A stretch of 64,000 bases of DNA from Pseudomonas sp. KUIN-1. GTDB taxonomy: Bacteria; Pseudomonadota; Gammaproteobacteria; Pseudomonadales; Pseudomonadaceae. The first letter of the stretch is position 1, and each line of letters begins with the position of its first letter. Under the pieces are notes generated by a model. It was not told the DNA's origin and ran no database searches. It saw only the letters and a program-made list of their open reading frames with translations. This document shows positions 9,310-18,739 of this stretch, one piece after another. Location of the stretch: NCBI RefSeq assembly GCF_009176725.1, contig NZ_AP020337.1:248001-312000 (forward strand). The letters are read 5' to 3'. The translations under genes were made by a program, and so were the position numbers.

Positions 9310-9798
9310 TCAGTCGGGAATCGGCAGATTCAGGCTCTCTTTGACTTCCTCCATGACGATGTAGCTCTTGGACTCACGCACATGCGGCAGTTTGAGCAGG
9401 ATATCGCCCAGCAGTTTGCGGTAGGAGGCCATTTCGGAAATCCGCGCCTTGACCAGGTAGTCGAAGTCGCCGGACACCAGATGGCACTCCAGCACATGGG
9501 GCAGCTTCAGCACGGCACGGCGGAATTCTTCGAAGGTGTCGCCAGACTTGTAGTCCAGGCTGATCTCGACGAATACCAGCAGGCTGGCCTTGAGGCTTTG
9601 CGGGTTCAGTCGGGCGGTGTAGCCCATGATGATCCCTTCGCGTTCCAGCCTGCGCACCCGTTCGGTACAGGGCGTGGTAGACAGGCCGACCCGCTCGCCA
9701 AGCTCGGTGAACGAGATGCGCCCGTCGGCCTGCAGGATGCGCAGAATGTTGCGATCTATCTTGTCCAGTTCACGATTTGACTGGTGTTGAGTGCGCAC
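9310..9798 (-). CDS. lrp: Lrp/AsnC regulator of the dad locus
   Basis: Lrp/AsnC family regulator of 162 residues: N-terminal helix-turn-helix (residues 13-60, with LDKIDRNILRILQADGRISFTELGERVGLS) and C-terminal RAM ligand domain (from about 75, with the SGDFDYLVK motif). It is divergent from dadA, and in Pseudomonas this regulator (also called DadR) activates dadAX in response to alanine. The start is GTG at 9798 with AGGGGA 8 nt upstream; the nearby ATG is out of frame. The AT-rich 157-nt gap to dadA is the expected site of Lrp binding. Confidence 0.93.
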   Translation of the reverse strand: MRTQHQSNRELDKIDRNILRILQADGRISFTELGERVGLSTTPCTERVRRLEREGIIMGYTARLNPQSLKASLLVFVEISLDYKSGDTFEEFRRAVLKLPHVLECHLVSGDFDYLVKARISEMASYRKLLGDILLKLPHVRESKSYIVMEEVKESLNLPIPD

Positions 9799-9955
9799 GG
9801 GTCATTTCCCCTCTAGCAAAGCGTTTATCGCCGCGAATAAACACTGAATATAAATCTTTATACAGTGAGAAGCACTGCTCATTGCTCAATATACTGCGCA
9901 CATTCTTGCTTAAAACTTCGAATTGTCAGCGGATATCCGCGATGAGGTCATCGAC

Positions 9956-11257
9956 ATGCGCGTTCTGGTCCTGGGTAGTGGCGTCATCGGTACAACCAGT
10001 GCTTATTATCTGGCGCGTGCCGGTTTCCAGGTGACTGTCGTTGACCGTCAGCCTGCTGCTGCCATGGAAACCAGTTTTGCCAATGCCGGCCAGGTTTCTC
10101 CGGGCTATGCGTCGCCATGGGCTGCGCCGGGTGTTCCGCTCAAAGCGCTCAAATGGCTGCTGCAGCGTCATGCGCCATTGGCGATCAAGGCAACAGCGGA
10201 TATCGATCAGTACCTGTGGATGGCGCAAATGCTGCGCAACTGCACGGCCAGCCGCTATGCCGTCAATAAAGAACGCATGGTACGCCTGTCCGAATACAGC
10301 CGCGATTGCCTGGATGAACTGCGCCTCGAGACCGGCATTGCCTACGAAGGACGCAGCCTGGGCACCACGCAGTTGTTCCGTACCCAGGCCCAGCTGGATA
10401 ACGCTGCCAAAGACATCGCTGTGCTCGAGCAGTCCGGTGTGCCCTATGAACTGCTCGATCGCGACGGCATTGCCCGTGTCGAGCCCGCGCTGGCCGGCGT
10501 GACCGGCATCCTCAGCGGCGCGTTGCGCCTGCCCAACGACCAGACCGGTGACTGTCAGCTGTTCACCACGCGCCTGGCGGAAATGGCCGTGGCGCTGGGT
10601 GTCGAGTTCCGCTACGGGCAGAACATCGAACGCCTCGATCACGCTGGCGACCGCATCAATGGCGTGTGGATCGACGGCAAGCTGGAGACCGCCGATCGTT
10701 ACGTGCTGGCGCTGGGCAGTTACTCGCCGCAGTTGCTCAAGCCGCTGGGCATCAAGGCACCGGTCTATCCGCTGAAGGGCTATTCGCTGACCGTGCCGAT
10801 CACCAACCCGGACATGGCACCGACTTCGACCATTCTCGATGAAACCTATAAAGTCGCGATCACTCGTTTCGACAACCGGATCCGCGTCGGCGGCATGGCG
10901 GAAATCGCCGGTTTTGACCTGTCGCTCAATCCGCGTCGACGCGAAACACTGGAGATGATCGTCGGTGACCTCTATCCTCAGGGCGGCGACCTGACCCAGG
11001 CCGATTTCTGGACCGGGTTGCGTCCGACCACGCCCGACGGTACACCGATTGTGGGTGCGACACCGTTCTGTAACCTGTTCCTCAATACCGGCCATGGCAC
11101 CCTGGGCTGGACGATGGCGTGTGGTTCCGGTCGTTTGCTGGCAGACCTCATCGCCCGCAAGACACCTCGTATCAGTGCTGAAGGCCTTGATATCTCTCGT
11201 TACGGCAATACCCAGGAGAATGCACAGCATGTCCATCCAGCGCCAGCTCACCAATGA
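9956..11257 (+). CDS. dadA: D-amino acid dehydrogenase small subunit
   Basis: FAD enzyme of 433 residues that oxidises D-alanine and other D-amino acids to 2-oxo acids through an imine, passing electrons to the respiratory chain at the inner membrane. The FAD motif [19 protein letters not shown] starts at residue 5, and the C-terminus has the DAO-family [12 protein letters not shown] pattern. ATG 9956 has GAGG (9944-9947) 8 nt upstream and gives the standard start; an in-frame start at 9923 would add 11 unnatural residues. It overlaps the following ridA-like gene by 29 nt, pointing to translational coupling, and heads the dadA-ridA-dadX operon. Confidence 0.96.
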   Translation: MRVLVLGSGVIGTTSAYYLARAGFQVTVVDRQPAAAMETSFANAGQVSPGYASPWAAPGVPLKALKWLLQRHAPLAIKATADIDQYLWMAQMLRNCTASRYAVNKERMVRLSEYSRDCLDELRLETGIAYEGRSLGTTQLFRTQAQLDNAAKDIAVLEQSGVPYELLDRDGIARVEPALAGVTGILSGALRLPNDQTGDCQLFTTRLAEMAVALGVEFRYGQNIERLDHAGDRINGVWIDGKLETADRYVLALGSYSPQLLKPLGIKAPVYPLKGYSLTVPITNPDMAPTSTILDETYKVAITRFDNRIRVGGMAEIAGFDLSLNPRRRETLEMIVGDLYPQGGDLTQADFWTGLRPTTPDGTPIVGATPFCNLFLNTGHGTLGWTMACGSGRLLADLIARKTPRISAEGLDISRYGNTQENAQHVHPAPAHQ

Positions 11258-11582
11258 GCGCATGAGTCAGGTCGTTGTCCACAATGGCACCGTCTATCTG
11301 TCGGGCCAGGTCGGCAATGACATGACCGCCGGTGTCGAGCAGCAGACCCGAGAGGTTCTGAGCAGCATCGAGCGCCTGCTCGACCTGGCCGGCACCGACA
11401 AGACGCGTATCCTGTCGGTCACCATTTACCTGAAAGACATCGACGCCGACTTCGCCGGCATGAACAGCGTCTGGGACAAATGGCTGCCCAAGGGTTTCGC
11501 GCCTGCACGCGCAACGGTCGAGGCCAAGCTGTGCGAGCCGGAAATCCTCGTTGAACTGTCGGTGGTTGCCGCGCTGCCCTGA
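11229..11582 (+). CDS. RidA family enamine/imine deaminase
   Basis: RidA/YjgF/UK114 protein of 117 residues, with the family pattern [10 protein letters not shown] near residue 19 and the binding-site Arg within [17 protein letters not shown] near the C-terminus. RidA proteins hydrolyse reactive 2-imino acids to keto acids. Placed between dadA and dadX and overlapping dadA by 29 nt, it very likely removes 2-iminopropanoate released by DadA. The P. aeruginosa equivalent is PA5303. The overlap and shared strand make co-translation with dadA near certain. Confidence 0.93.
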   Translation: MSIQRQLTNERMSQVVVHNGTVYLSGQVGNDMTAGVEQQTREVLSSIERLLDLAGTDKTRILSVTIYLKDIDADFAGMNSVWDKWLPKGFAPARATVEAKLCEPEILVELSVVAALP

Positions 11583-11656
11583 CTCCCTTTTGCCCGGCGC
11601 GTCCCTGCGTCGGGTTGATCTTCCCCTTCCATCCTTTCAGGCAAGTAAACGTCATC

Positions 11657-12730
11657 ATGCGTCCAGCCCGCGCCTTTATCGATCTTCAGGCACTGCGTCA
11701 CAACTACCAATTGGCCCGTGAAAGCAGCGGCGGCAAAGCGCTCGCCGTCGTCAAGGCCGATGCCTACGGCCACGGCGCGGTGCGCGTCGCGCAGGCACTG
11801 GAAGCGCAGGCCGACGGTTTTGCAGTGGCTTGCATCGAAGAGGCGCTAGAGCTGCGTGCGGCAGGTATCCGTGCGCCCGTCCTGCTGCTCGAAGGCTTTT
11901 TCGAAGCCGACGAGCTGGCGCTGATTGTCGAGCATGACCTGTGGACCGTTGTACACGCGACCTGGCAACTGGAAGCTATCGAGCAGGCGCGCCTGGGCAA
12001 GCCGATAACCGTCTGGCTCAAGCTCGACACCGGCATGCACCGGGTCGGCCTGCATCCTCACGAGTACCAGGCGGGTTATCAGCGTCTGCTGGCAACCGGC
12101 AAAGTGGCCAGGATCGTGCTGATGAGCCACTTCTCCCGCGCCGATGAGCTGAACAGCGGCTGCAGTGATGAGCAGCTCGCCGTATTCGAGACCTTTCGCA
12201 AGGGGCTGGCAGCAGAAACCAGTCTGAAAAACTCCCCGGCGGTGCTGGGCTGGCCACAGATTCCGAGTGACTGGTCGCGCCCGGGCATCATGCTCTACGG
12301 TGCTACGCCGTTTGATCAGGTGCACCCGCTGGCGGATCGCCTGCAACCGGTGATGACCCTGGAATCGAAGATCATCAGCGTGCGTGAACTGCCCGTTGGT
12401 GAGCCCGTGGGCTATGGCGCGACATTTGTCTGTGACCGGCCGTTGCGTATCGGTGTAGTGGCGATGGGGTACGCCGACGGCTATCCGCGTCACGCGCCGA
12501 CCGGCACGCCCGTGCAGATCGATGGCCAGCCATCCAGGCTGCTCGGACGCGTGTCCATGGACATGCTCTGCGTGGACCTCACCGAGGTGCCGCAGGCCGG
12601 GCTCGGCAGCCGCGTCGAGCTGTGGGGCAAGCAGGTGCTCGCCAGTGAAGTGGCCCAGCGCGCAGAAACCATTCCCTACGAAATCTTCTGCAATCTGCGT
12701 CGCGTTCCGCGCATCTATTCCGAGGACTGA
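11657..12730 (+). CDS. dadX: Catabolic alanine racemase
   Basis: PLP-dependent alanine racemase of 357 residues, the length of P. aeruginosa DadX. The PLP lysine is K33 in [11 protein letters not shown] and the opposing catalytic tyrosine is Y253 in PVGYGATF. It converts L-alanine to D-alanine, which DadA then degrades; it can also supply D-alanine for peptidoglycan. Third gene of the dad operon, 74 nt after the RidA gene. The frame extends upstream to 11615, but ATG 11657 begins the conserved [17 protein letters not shown]. An anabolic alr should lie elsewhere in the genome. Confidence 0.95.
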   Translation: MRPARAFIDLQALRHNYQLARESSGGKALAVVKADAYGHGAVRVAQALEAQADGFAVACIEEALELRAAGIRAPVLLLEGFFEADELALIVEHDLWTVVHATWQLEAIEQARLGKPITVWLKLDTGMHRVGLHPHEYQAGYQRLLATGKVARIVLMSHFSRADELNSGCSDEQLAVFETFRKGLAAETSLKNSPAVLGWPQIPSDWSRPGIMLYGATPFDQVHPLADRLQPVMTLESKIISVRELPVGEPVGYGATFVCDRPLRIGVVAMGYADGYPRHAPTGTPVQIDGQPSRLLGRVSMDMLCVDLTEVPQAGLGSRVELWGKQVLASEVAQRAETIPYEIFCNLRRVPRIYSED

Positions 12731-12855
12731 TTCAGCCCTCTGTGCTCCAGGCCGCGGTGGGTCAGGTGTCTGTCGAAGTGTTGTAAATATCGAACGCTGT
12801 TGCCATGATGGCGTTCACATCGACTAGACCTGACAAAACCTGGGGGAATATCGCA

Positions 12856-13404
12856 TTGGACGTGGGTGAACGACTGCAATCGATTCGCAAGCTCAAAGGC
12901 TTGTCCCAGCGTGAACTCGCCAAGCGCGCAGGTGTGACCAACAGCACCATCTCCATGATCGAAAAAAACAGCGTCAGCCCTTCGATCAGTTCGCTGCGCA
13001 AGGTGCTCGGCGGCATCCCCATGTCCATGGTCGAATTTTTCTCGGAAGAGTCCGTGCCCGAAAACGCGGCTCAAGTGGTCTACAAGGCCAGCGAGCTGAT
13101 TGATATATCGGACGGTGCCGTGACCATGAAGCTGGTCGGCAAATCGCATCAGGGCCGTGCCATCGCCTTTCTCACCGAAACCTATCCACCGGGTGCCGAT
13201 ACCGGCGAAGAGATGCTCGTCCACGAAGGCGAAGAGACCGGCATCCTCGTCGAGGGGCGGCTGGAACTGGTGGTCGGGCTGGATACCTACGTGCTCGAAG
13301 CGGGTGACAGCTATTATTTCGAAAGCACCCGGCCGCATCGCTTTCGTAACCCGTTCGACGTCCCGGCACGATTGATCAGTGCGGCCACCCCGGCCAATTT
13401 CTGA
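12856..13404 (+). CDS. pauR: XRE-cupin transcriptional regulator (PauR-like)
   Basis: Regulator of 182 residues with an N-terminal XRE helix-turn-helix (residues 5-60: LKGLSQRELAKRAGVTNSTI) and a C-terminal cupin sensing domain (residues 110-180: EGEETGILVEGRLELVV, then GDSYYFESTRPHRF). It resembles PuuR and P. aeruginosa PauR (PA5301), the repressor of polyamine catabolism, which also lies just after dadX. I assign a TTG start at 12856 because GGGGGA (12842-12847) is 8 nt upstream and the protein then begins exactly at the conserved DVGERLQSIR. The ATG at 12805 would add 17 residues without a good site. Confidence 0.88.
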   Translation: MDVGERLQSIRKLKGLSQRELAKRAGVTNSTISMIEKNSVSPSISSLRKVLGGIPMSMVEFFSEESVPENAAQVVYKASELIDISDGAVTMKLVGKSHQGRAIAFLTETYPPGADTGEEMLVHEGEETGILVEGRLELVVGLDTYVLEAGDSYYFESTRPHRFRNPFDVPARLISAATPANF

Positions 13405-13429
13405 CCCGCCCCCTTGCGATGAGTGACGC

Positions 13430-13753
13430 GTGAAACTGACCTGGAAGATTCTGAGCAGCGCAGGCGTTCTGACGTTGTGGGCGCTCAATGTGCAAGCCGC
13501 CGATACCGCCCGAGCGCCTGACGACATCATCGCGGCGCATTGTGTTGCCTGTCACAGCGTAGGTCTGCTCAACGCGCCGAAGATCGGTGACACGGCGGCC
13601 TGGGAACAGCGCGCCCAGCAAAAAGGCGGCCTTGATGGACTGCTGGCCAGCACCATCAAAGGCCTCGGCATCATGCCCCCGAAAGGCACCTGCGGCGATT
13701 GCACAAACGATGAACTGAAGAGCGCCATCCAGAGCATGTCCGGGCTGAAGTGA
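13430..13753 (+). CDS. Cytochrome c5 family protein
   Basis: Periplasmic c-type cytochrome of 107 residues. A signal peptide (residues 1-23, ending VQA) precedes one haem motif CVACH (C38, C41, H42), with the likely axial methionine M82 in IMPPKG. Two further cysteines (C88, C91 in CGDC) form the disulphide typical of cytochrome c5. It probably carries electrons to a terminal oxidase or from a dehydrogenase. The start is GTG at 13430, 25 nt after pauR. The same pair (PA5301-PA5300) occurs in P. aeruginosa. Confidence 0.9.
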   Translation: MKLTWKILSSAGVLTLWALNVQAADTARAPDDIIAAHCVACHSVGLLNAPKIGDTAAWEQRAQQKGGLDGLLASTIKGLGIMPPKGTCGDCTNDELKSAIQSMSGLK

Positions 13754-13803
13754 GGTGCACCCTCGTTCCCGTGCCTGAGCGCCCGGCGCTGTGCATACGT
13801 TTT

Positions 13804-13927
13804 GTGGGAGCGAGCCGGGCGACGCTTCGCTTGCTCGCGAAGATGATGTTTAGATCGATGCATTTTTGGCGATATTACACGCCCTTTTCGCGAACAAGTT
13901 CGCTCCTACGCCCTTTGGGCAGAAGCC
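13804..13927. repeat. Paired REP-like inverted repeats
   Basis: The 301-nt gap between the cytochrome and the CoA-transferase gene holds no gene. It contains a degenerate REP pair: an arm GTGGGAGCGAGC at 13804-13815 with CGCTTGCTCGCGAAG after it, and an opposite arm TTCGCGAACAAGTTCGCTCC at 13887-13907, followed by the tail CTACGCCCTTTGGGCAGAAGC. The same architecture recurs at 18571, 25475, 29851 and 61984. Confidence 0.8.
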
Positions 13928-14054
13928 TGGAAGCCTTTTGTTCCGGGCGTTCCAGGGATTGTGTATAACGATGATGCTCTGCGTGGCGAGCATGCAGCAC
14001 TTTGACGTTGTCGCCTGTCCAACCTGCACCCAATAACAATTCAGGAGAGCTGGG

Positions 14055-15986
14055 ATGCCGTATTCCTGTTCCATCGAGCATGCCGTCGATCACGTTCTGG
14101 CGCAGCTACCCGAGCATATCCACCTGGGGATGCCGCTGGGTCTGGGCAAGCCCAACCGGTTCGTCAACGCGTTGTACCAGCGCATCAGCGAGTTGCCCGA
14201 ACGACGGCTGACGATCTACACCGCGCTGACACTCGGGCGGCCGACGCCGGGGGAGGGTTTGCAGGCGCGGTTTCTGGAGCCGTTTCTGGAGCGCGTCTTC
14301 GCTGACTATCCGGAGCTCGATTTCCTCGCTGCACTGCGCCGCGACAAACTCCCTGCCAATATCCATGTGCAGCAATTCTTCATGCAGCCGGGCAGTCTGC
14401 TCAACAGCCACTCAGCCCAGCAAGACTACGTCAGCAGCAATTACAGCCATGCCGCCCGCGACATCAATGCCAATGGCCTGAATCTGGTCGCGCAACTGGT
14501 GGCCCGTGACGAACAGCGCCCAGGCACGTTGAGCCTGAGCTGTAACCCGGACGTGACCCTCGACCTGTTGCCCATGATCGCCAAGCGCCGGGCCGCCGGG
14601 GAGACCATTCTGATGCTCGGCCAGGTGCACGCCGACCTGCCTTACATGCCGGGCGAATCGGAACTGGATGTCGACGCCTTCGATGTGCTGATCGACGAAG
14701 ACGAGCGCAGTACGCTGTTTTCCACTCCCAATATGCCGGTGGGCTATCAGGACCACCTGATCGGCCTGCACGCCAGCACATTGGTGCGTGACGGCGGCAC
14801 GTTACAGATCGGCATCGGCTCGATGGGCGATGCACTGACTGGCGCGCTGCTGGCTCGCCAGGCCGATAACGAAACCTGGCGCGGCCTGCTGGCCGAGTTG
14901 AACATGAGTAACTGGCAGACCCTGATAGATCGGGAAGGTGGCGTTCAGCCGTTCGCCAGCGGCCTTTACGGTTGCAGCGAAATGTTCGTCAACGGCCTGC
15001 TGGTACTCGCCGACGCGGGCGTCGTGCGGCGCAAGGTGTATGCCGATGCAGAACTGCAACGGCTGGCCAACATGGGCACGCTGGATGAGGATGCCCATCC
15101 CGGTGGCGTTGTCGTGCATGGCGGCTTTTTCCTCGGCCCGCGCAGTTTTTACGCGCGGCTGCGCGAGCTGCCCGCCGAGCGGCTGGCACAGTTCAACATG
15201 ACCGCCATCAGCTACATCAACGAGCTTTACGGCCAGGAAGAACTCAAGCGCCTGCAACGCCGCGATGCGCGCTTCATCAACAGCGCGTTTACCGTCACCC
15301 TGATGGGCGCGGCAGTGGCTGATCAGCTGGAAGACGGCCGGGTGCTCAGTGGCGTGGGCGGTCAGTACAACTTCGTGGCGCAGGCCCATGCACTGGAAGG
15401 CGCCCGCTCGATTCTGATGCTGCGCAGCTGGCGCGAGTCGGGCGGCGAGGTCAGCTCCAACATCGTCTGGCAGTACGGCCACACCACCATTCCCCGACAC
15501 TTGCGCGACATTGTCGTGACCGAATACGGCATCGCCGATCTGCGTGGGCAGACCGATGCGACGGTGATCGAGCGGATTCTGAACATCACCGACTCGCGGT
15601 TTCAATCGGGCCTGATCGAGCAGGCGCAAAAGGCTGGCAAGCTACCCAAGGACTTCCGTCTCGATCCGCGCTTCACTGACAACACACCCGAGCGCCTCAA
15701 GGACACCGCATCACGCTACCCGTCACTGTTTACCGAATACCCGCTGGGTTGCGACTTTACCGCCGAGGAGCGCGACCTGCTGAGAGCCTTGAACTGGCTG
15801 AAGAGCAAGCTCAAGCTCACTGAAATCCTCGAGCTGGGCAAGGCGACCCTCGACGCTCCCGACCCCGAAGCCTTCCTCGCGCACTTGCAGCGCATGCAGC
15901 TCGACGCGCCGCAGGGCTTGCGCGAAGAGTTGTATCAGCGGCTGTTGCTGGCCGGGTTGCAGAACAGCACCGGGCTTGCCGGTTAA
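14055..15986 (+). CDS. Acetyl-CoA hydrolase/transferase family protein
   Basis: Protein of 643 residues of the acetyl-CoA hydrolase/transferase (Cat1/succinyl-CoA:acetate CoA-transferase) superfamily. The C-terminal half carries family motifs (GVGGQYNFVAQAH near residue 435 and EYGIADLRGQT near 490). It is longer than the roughly 500-residue enzymes, with about 100 extra residues mostly at the C-terminus (helical segment LNWLKSKLKLTEILELG). The acyl-CoA substrate is unknown. ATG 14055 has AGGAG upstream at 7-nt spacing. It stands as a single transcription unit between repeat DNA and a convergent gene. Confidence 0.82.
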   Translation: MPYSCSIEHAVDHVLAQLPEHIHLGMPLGLGKPNRFVNALYQRISELPERRLTIYTALTLGRPTPGEGLQARFLEPFLERVFADYPELDFLAALRRDKLPANIHVQQFFMQPGSLLNSHSAQQDYVSSNYSHAARDINANGLNLVAQLVARDEQRPGTLSLSCNPDVTLDLLPMIAKRRAAGETILMLGQVHADLPYMPGESELDVDAFDVLIDEDERSTLFSTPNMPVGYQDHLIGLHASTLVRDGGTLQIGIGSMGDALTGALLARQADNETWRGLLAELNMSNWQTLIDREGGVQPFASGLYGCSEMFVNGLLVLADAGVVRRKVYADAELQRLANMGTLDEDAHPGGVVVHGGFFLGPRSFYARLRELPAERLAQFNMTAISYINELYGQEELKRLQRRDARFINSAFTVTLMGAAVADQLEDGRVLSGVGGQYNFVAQAHALEGARSILMLRSWRESGGEVSSNIVWQYGHTTIPRHLRDIVVTEYGIADLRGQTDATVIERILNITDSRFQSGLIEQAQKAGKLPKDFRLDPRFTDNTPERLKDTASRYPSLFTEYPLGCDFTAEERDLLRALNWLKSKLKLTEILELGKATLDAPDPEAFLAHLQRMQLDAPQGLREELYQRLLLAGLQNSTGLAG

Positions 15987-16033
15987 GACGCGGGCACTGA
16001 TCGTTGCCGTTGGCGAGGATCGGTTTCCGGCGT

Positions 16034-16558
16034 CTAGGTCGTTGCCTTGCGGGTCGCACGCCCCACCGGGCCCGCGCGCTCTTCGATGGCGTGCTGCAGA
16101 GCTTTGCGCTGGCCCATCAGGAACGCCAGCTCCGCGACCACAAACAGCGGGCCGATGATCAGCCCGGTCAGGTCATCGATGAAGGCCGGTTTGCGCCCCT
16201 CGTAGTAATGGCCGACGAACTGGATGATCCAGCCAATCACAAAGAGCCCGACGCCCGCACTCAGCCAGACCATGGTTGCCTGCTGCGCAAGGTTGGCCCC
16301 GGCCCAGATACACAGCGCCAGTAACACCGCCATGACCATGCCGAGGGCGCGATCGAGTCGCAGGTAAAACACCGTCGAGCCCAGCGCCAGCAGCGCCGCA
16401 GGTGAAAGCCACAGCCCGCTGACAGTCCAGCCCGGTCGCGAGAGAAGCACCGCCACGGCCAGCACGATCAGTGGAATACCCACGAAGTGCGTCACGATAT
16501 TGCGTGAATCACGGTGATAAGCCGCGTATTGGCTGAGATGATCGACAAGGGTTTTCAT
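16034..16558 (-). CDS. Mpo1-like (DUF962) membrane protein
   Basis: Integral membrane protein of 174 residues with four hydrophobic segments and the DUF962 pattern: YAAYHRDSRNIVTHFVGIP at the N-terminus and GWIIQFVGHYYEGRKPA near residue 110. Yeast Mpo1 of this family is an iron-dependent dioxygenase in fatty-acid alpha-oxidation; conserved His residues (HR, TH, GH) are present here. Whether the bacterial protein does this chemistry is inference. ATG 16558 is chosen because AGGA sits about 6 nt upstream; the open frame begins earlier at 16612 without support. Confidence 0.83.
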   Translation of the reverse strand: MKTLVDHLSQYAAYHRDSRNIVTHFVGIPLIVLAVAVLLSRPGWTVSGLWLSPAALLALGSTVFYLRLDRALGMVMAVLLALCIWAGANLAQQATMVWLSAGVGLFVIGWIIQFVGHYYEGRKPAFIDDLTGLIIGPLFVVAELAFLMGQRKALQHAIEERAGPVGRATRKATT

Positions 16559-16639
16559 TATTATTCCTGCCTGAGACGATGGCCGGCTTGAGCCTGATTT
16601 CTTGTACAACATGCATGGCTGAAAGAGAAGGGAGCAAAA

Positions 16640-17350
16640 ATGACAAATGGAGTGTCGTGGCGGTCACGATTGCTATCCGATTACTGGTTTTCCCATCTGC
16701 CTGCCGATCTGCAGGACAGCCTGCTGGACGCTGCCCGCCAGCGACGCAAGACGCCCGGCAGGCGGCTGTTCGAGAAGGGCGATCTGCCCTGCGGTGTTTA
16801 TGTGCTGCTGGAGGGCAGCGTGCGGATCGGCGCCGCCCACGAGCAGCGGCTGCTGACGAACGTGGAACCTGCAAGCGCGCCGTGCTGGTTTGGCGAAGTC
16901 TCGCTGTTTGACGGGCTGCCGCGCCGTTTCGAAGTCTGCTCGCTTGAGCAGAGCATCTTCCTGCACATCCCCCAGCCATTCCTGGCCCGGCTGCTCGACA
17001 GGCACCCCGAGTACTGGCGCTGGTTTGCCGCACTGCTCAGTCAGAAGGTCGGCTTGCCACTGCAGAGCCCCGAGAAAATGCGTCAGCTGCCGCCGCGGGC
17101 GCGGGTCGCCTGGCGGCTGTTGATGCTCAGCGAGGGGTATGGCCCGTTGAGCCACGCACGCCGCCTGATTGCGCTGGATGACATTCAGGCGGCGGAGCGT
17201 CTTGCGCTTGCCTCGCCGGCCTTGCTGGAAGTACTCCAGGACCTGCATGAGCGCAGGATCGTGCGCCTGGGAGAGGGACACCTGGAGGTGTTCGATGTGG
17301 ACAGGCTGCGCAGGGTGGCGAACTTTTCCAGAGCCAGGGCTGTGTGCTGA
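16640..17350 (+). CDS. Crp/Fnr family transcriptional regulator
   Basis: Regulator of 236 residues with an N-terminal cyclic-nucleotide-binding fold (residues 25-140, with LFEKGDLPCGVYVLLEGSVRIG) and a C-terminal winged helix. It lacks the N-terminal cysteine set of Fnr and the clear cAMP-contact RSA motif of Crp, so its effector is unknown. The DNA-binding region is weakly conserved (residues 150-220). The ATG has GGGAG 5 nt upstream. It is divergent from the Mpo1-like gene and lies upstream, on the same strand, of the iron-type binding protein gene. Confidence 0.85.
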   Translation: MTNGVSWRSRLLSDYWFSHLPADLQDSLLDAARQRRKTPGRRLFEKGDLPCGVYVLLEGSVRIGAAHEQRLLTNVEPASAPCWFGEVSLFDGLPRRFEVCSLEQSIFLHIPQPFLARLLDRHPEYWRWFAALLSQKVGLPLQSPEKMRQLPPRARVAWRLLMLSEGYGPLSHARRLIALDDIQAAERLALASPALLEVLQDLHERRIVRLGEGHLEVFDVDRLRRVANFSRARAVC

Positions 17351-17416
17351 TCACCGGTCATGATCGGGCCTGGACACATCCGGTAACGGCTCCGCTGTCG
17401 CTTCGATTGAGATAGC

Positions 17417-17437
17417 AAATGGGATTCACTACCATTT
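17417..17437. promoter_or_regulatory. Candidate operator upstream of the iron-binding protein gene
   Basis: A perfect dyad AAATGG-N9-CCATTT lies 30-50 nt before the start of the binding protein gene. It could be a regulator site. It is only a partial match to a Fur box, so the binder is unknown. Confidence 0.3.
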
Positions 17438-17466
17438 CGCCTCCTTTGCGAACGCGAGATACCCCG

Positions 17467-18468
17467 ATGCAGGCAAGCAAGCGTCTTCTGGCTGCTCTGA
17501 CACTGACCTTACTGGGCAGCACCGCTCAGGCTGCCGATGAAGTGGTGGTGTATTCGTCCCGGATCGACGAACTGATCAAGCCGGTATTCGATGCGTACAC
17601 GGCCAGTACCGGGGTGAAGATCAAATTCATCACCGACAAGGAAGCGCCGCTGATGCAGCGCATCAAGGCCGAGGGCGAGAATGCCACCGCCGACCTGTTG
17701 CTGACGGTCGACGCGGGCAACCTCTGGCAGGCCGAGCAGATGGGTATCCTGCAGCCGTTTACCTCCCCGGTGATCGAAGCCAACATTCCACCGCAGTATC
17801 GCTCGTCGAGCCACGGCTGGACCGGCCTGAGCCTTCGCGCGCGGACCATCGCCTACGCCACCGACCGGGTGAAGCCTGCCGAGCTGAGCACCTACGAGGC
17901 GCTGGCCGACAAGAACTGGGAAGGCCGTCTGTGCCTGCGTACCGCGAAGAAGGTCTACAACCAGTCGCTGACCGCTACGCTGATCGAAACCCACGGTGCC
18001 GAAGCGTCGGAGAAAATCCTCAAGGGCTGGGTCAACAACCTGTCCACCGACGTGTTCTCCGATGACATCGCGGTGCTTGAGGCGATCAATGCCGGGCAGT
18101 GCGACGTGGGTATCGTCAATTCCTATTACTACGGTCGCCTGCACAAGGAAAAACCGGACCTGGCGGTGAAGCTGTTCTGGCCGAACCAGGCTGATCGCGG
18201 TGTGCACGTCAACCTGTCGGGTATCGGTCTGACCAAGTACGCCCCGCATCCTGAAGCCGCCAAGGCGCTGGTCGAGTGGATGACCGGCCCCGAGGCGCAG
18301 AAGATTTTCTCCAGCGTCAATCAGGAGTTCCCGGCCAACCCGAACGTGGCGCCTTCAGAAGAAGTGGCCAGCTGGGGGCCGTTCAAGGCCGACACCCTCC
18401 CGGTCGAAGTGGCAGGCAAGCGTCAGGCAGAAGCGATACGCATGATGGATCGCGCGGGCTGGAATTGA
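17467..18468 (+). CDS. Iron(III)-type ABC transporter substrate-binding protein
   Basis: Periplasmic binding protein of 333 residues of the FbpA/FutA family. A signal peptide ends at AQA (residue 22), and the mature protein starts [17 protein letters not shown]. The Fe(III)-ligand tyrosine cluster is present as NSYYYGR (residues 219-223). It probably binds ferric iron in the periplasm and delivers it to the permease encoded at 18740. ATG 17467 begins the signal peptide; the frame extends to 17419 but that start lacks a binding site. The P. aeruginosa counterpart is PA5217. Confidence 0.9.
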   Translation: MQASKRLLAALTLTLLGSTAQAADEVVVYSSRIDELIKPVFDAYTASTGVKIKFITDKEAPLMQRIKAEGENATADLLLTVDAGNLWQAEQMGILQPFTSPVIEANIPPQYRSSSHGWTGLSLRARTIAYATDRVKPAELSTYEALADKNWEGRLCLRTAKKVYNQSLTATLIETHGAEASEKILKGWVNNLSTDVFSDDIAVLEAINAGQCDVGIVNSYYYGRLHKEKPDLAVKLFWPNQADRGVHVNLSGIGLTKYAPHPEAAKALVEWMTGPEAQKIFSSVNQEFPANPNVAPSEEVASWGPFKADTLPVEVAGKRQAEAIRMMDRAGWN

Positions 18469-18570
18469 TTTAATACCCAAGTGCCTGACTCTCGTTGATA
18501 CGCTTCGCGCTCATTACACAAATCTTTAATAGCCCGAAAAGCGTGGCTTTCAGGCTTCTGCCCGCAGGGC

Positions 18571-18660
18571 GTAGGAGCGGACTTGTCCGCGAAGCCGTCA
18601 GTTCAGATAATGCATTTTCTGAGAATGTACCGGCCTTTTCGCGGACAAGTCCGCTCCTAC
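18571..18660. repeat. REP inverted pair inside the iron transporter operon
   Basis: Two 23-nt arms at 18571-18593 and 18638-18660 are exact reverse complements, each containing GCGGACTTGTCCGC or its complement. They are separated by 44 nt and lie in the 271-nt gap between the binding protein and permease genes. A long stem could form in the mRNA and lower permease expression relative to the binding protein. The same 23-mer recurs at 25475-25497 and, but for its last base, at 25628-25649. Confidence 0.88.
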
Positions 18661-18739
18661 GGCTTTCAGCCAGAATCAGAAGCAGACCTGTGCGCACGCT
18701 CTGCTTACCCTCTTGAACCCCCTCATTTCGAGAACCTCC

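Noticed and set aside
9926..11263. A 445-codon open frame opposite dadA
   Set aside because: Antisense shadow; dadA is full length and conserved.
17405..17440. A Fur box upstream of the iron-binding protein gene
   Set aside because: Best alignment to the 19-bp consensus gave only about 9 matches; I list the AAATGG/CCATTT dyad only as an unassigned site.
18713..18739. TTG 18713 as start of the iron permease
   Set aside because: Possible, but the nine added residues are not part of the membrane protein and GTG 18740 starts the conserved N-terminus; the ribosome sites do not decide it clearly.
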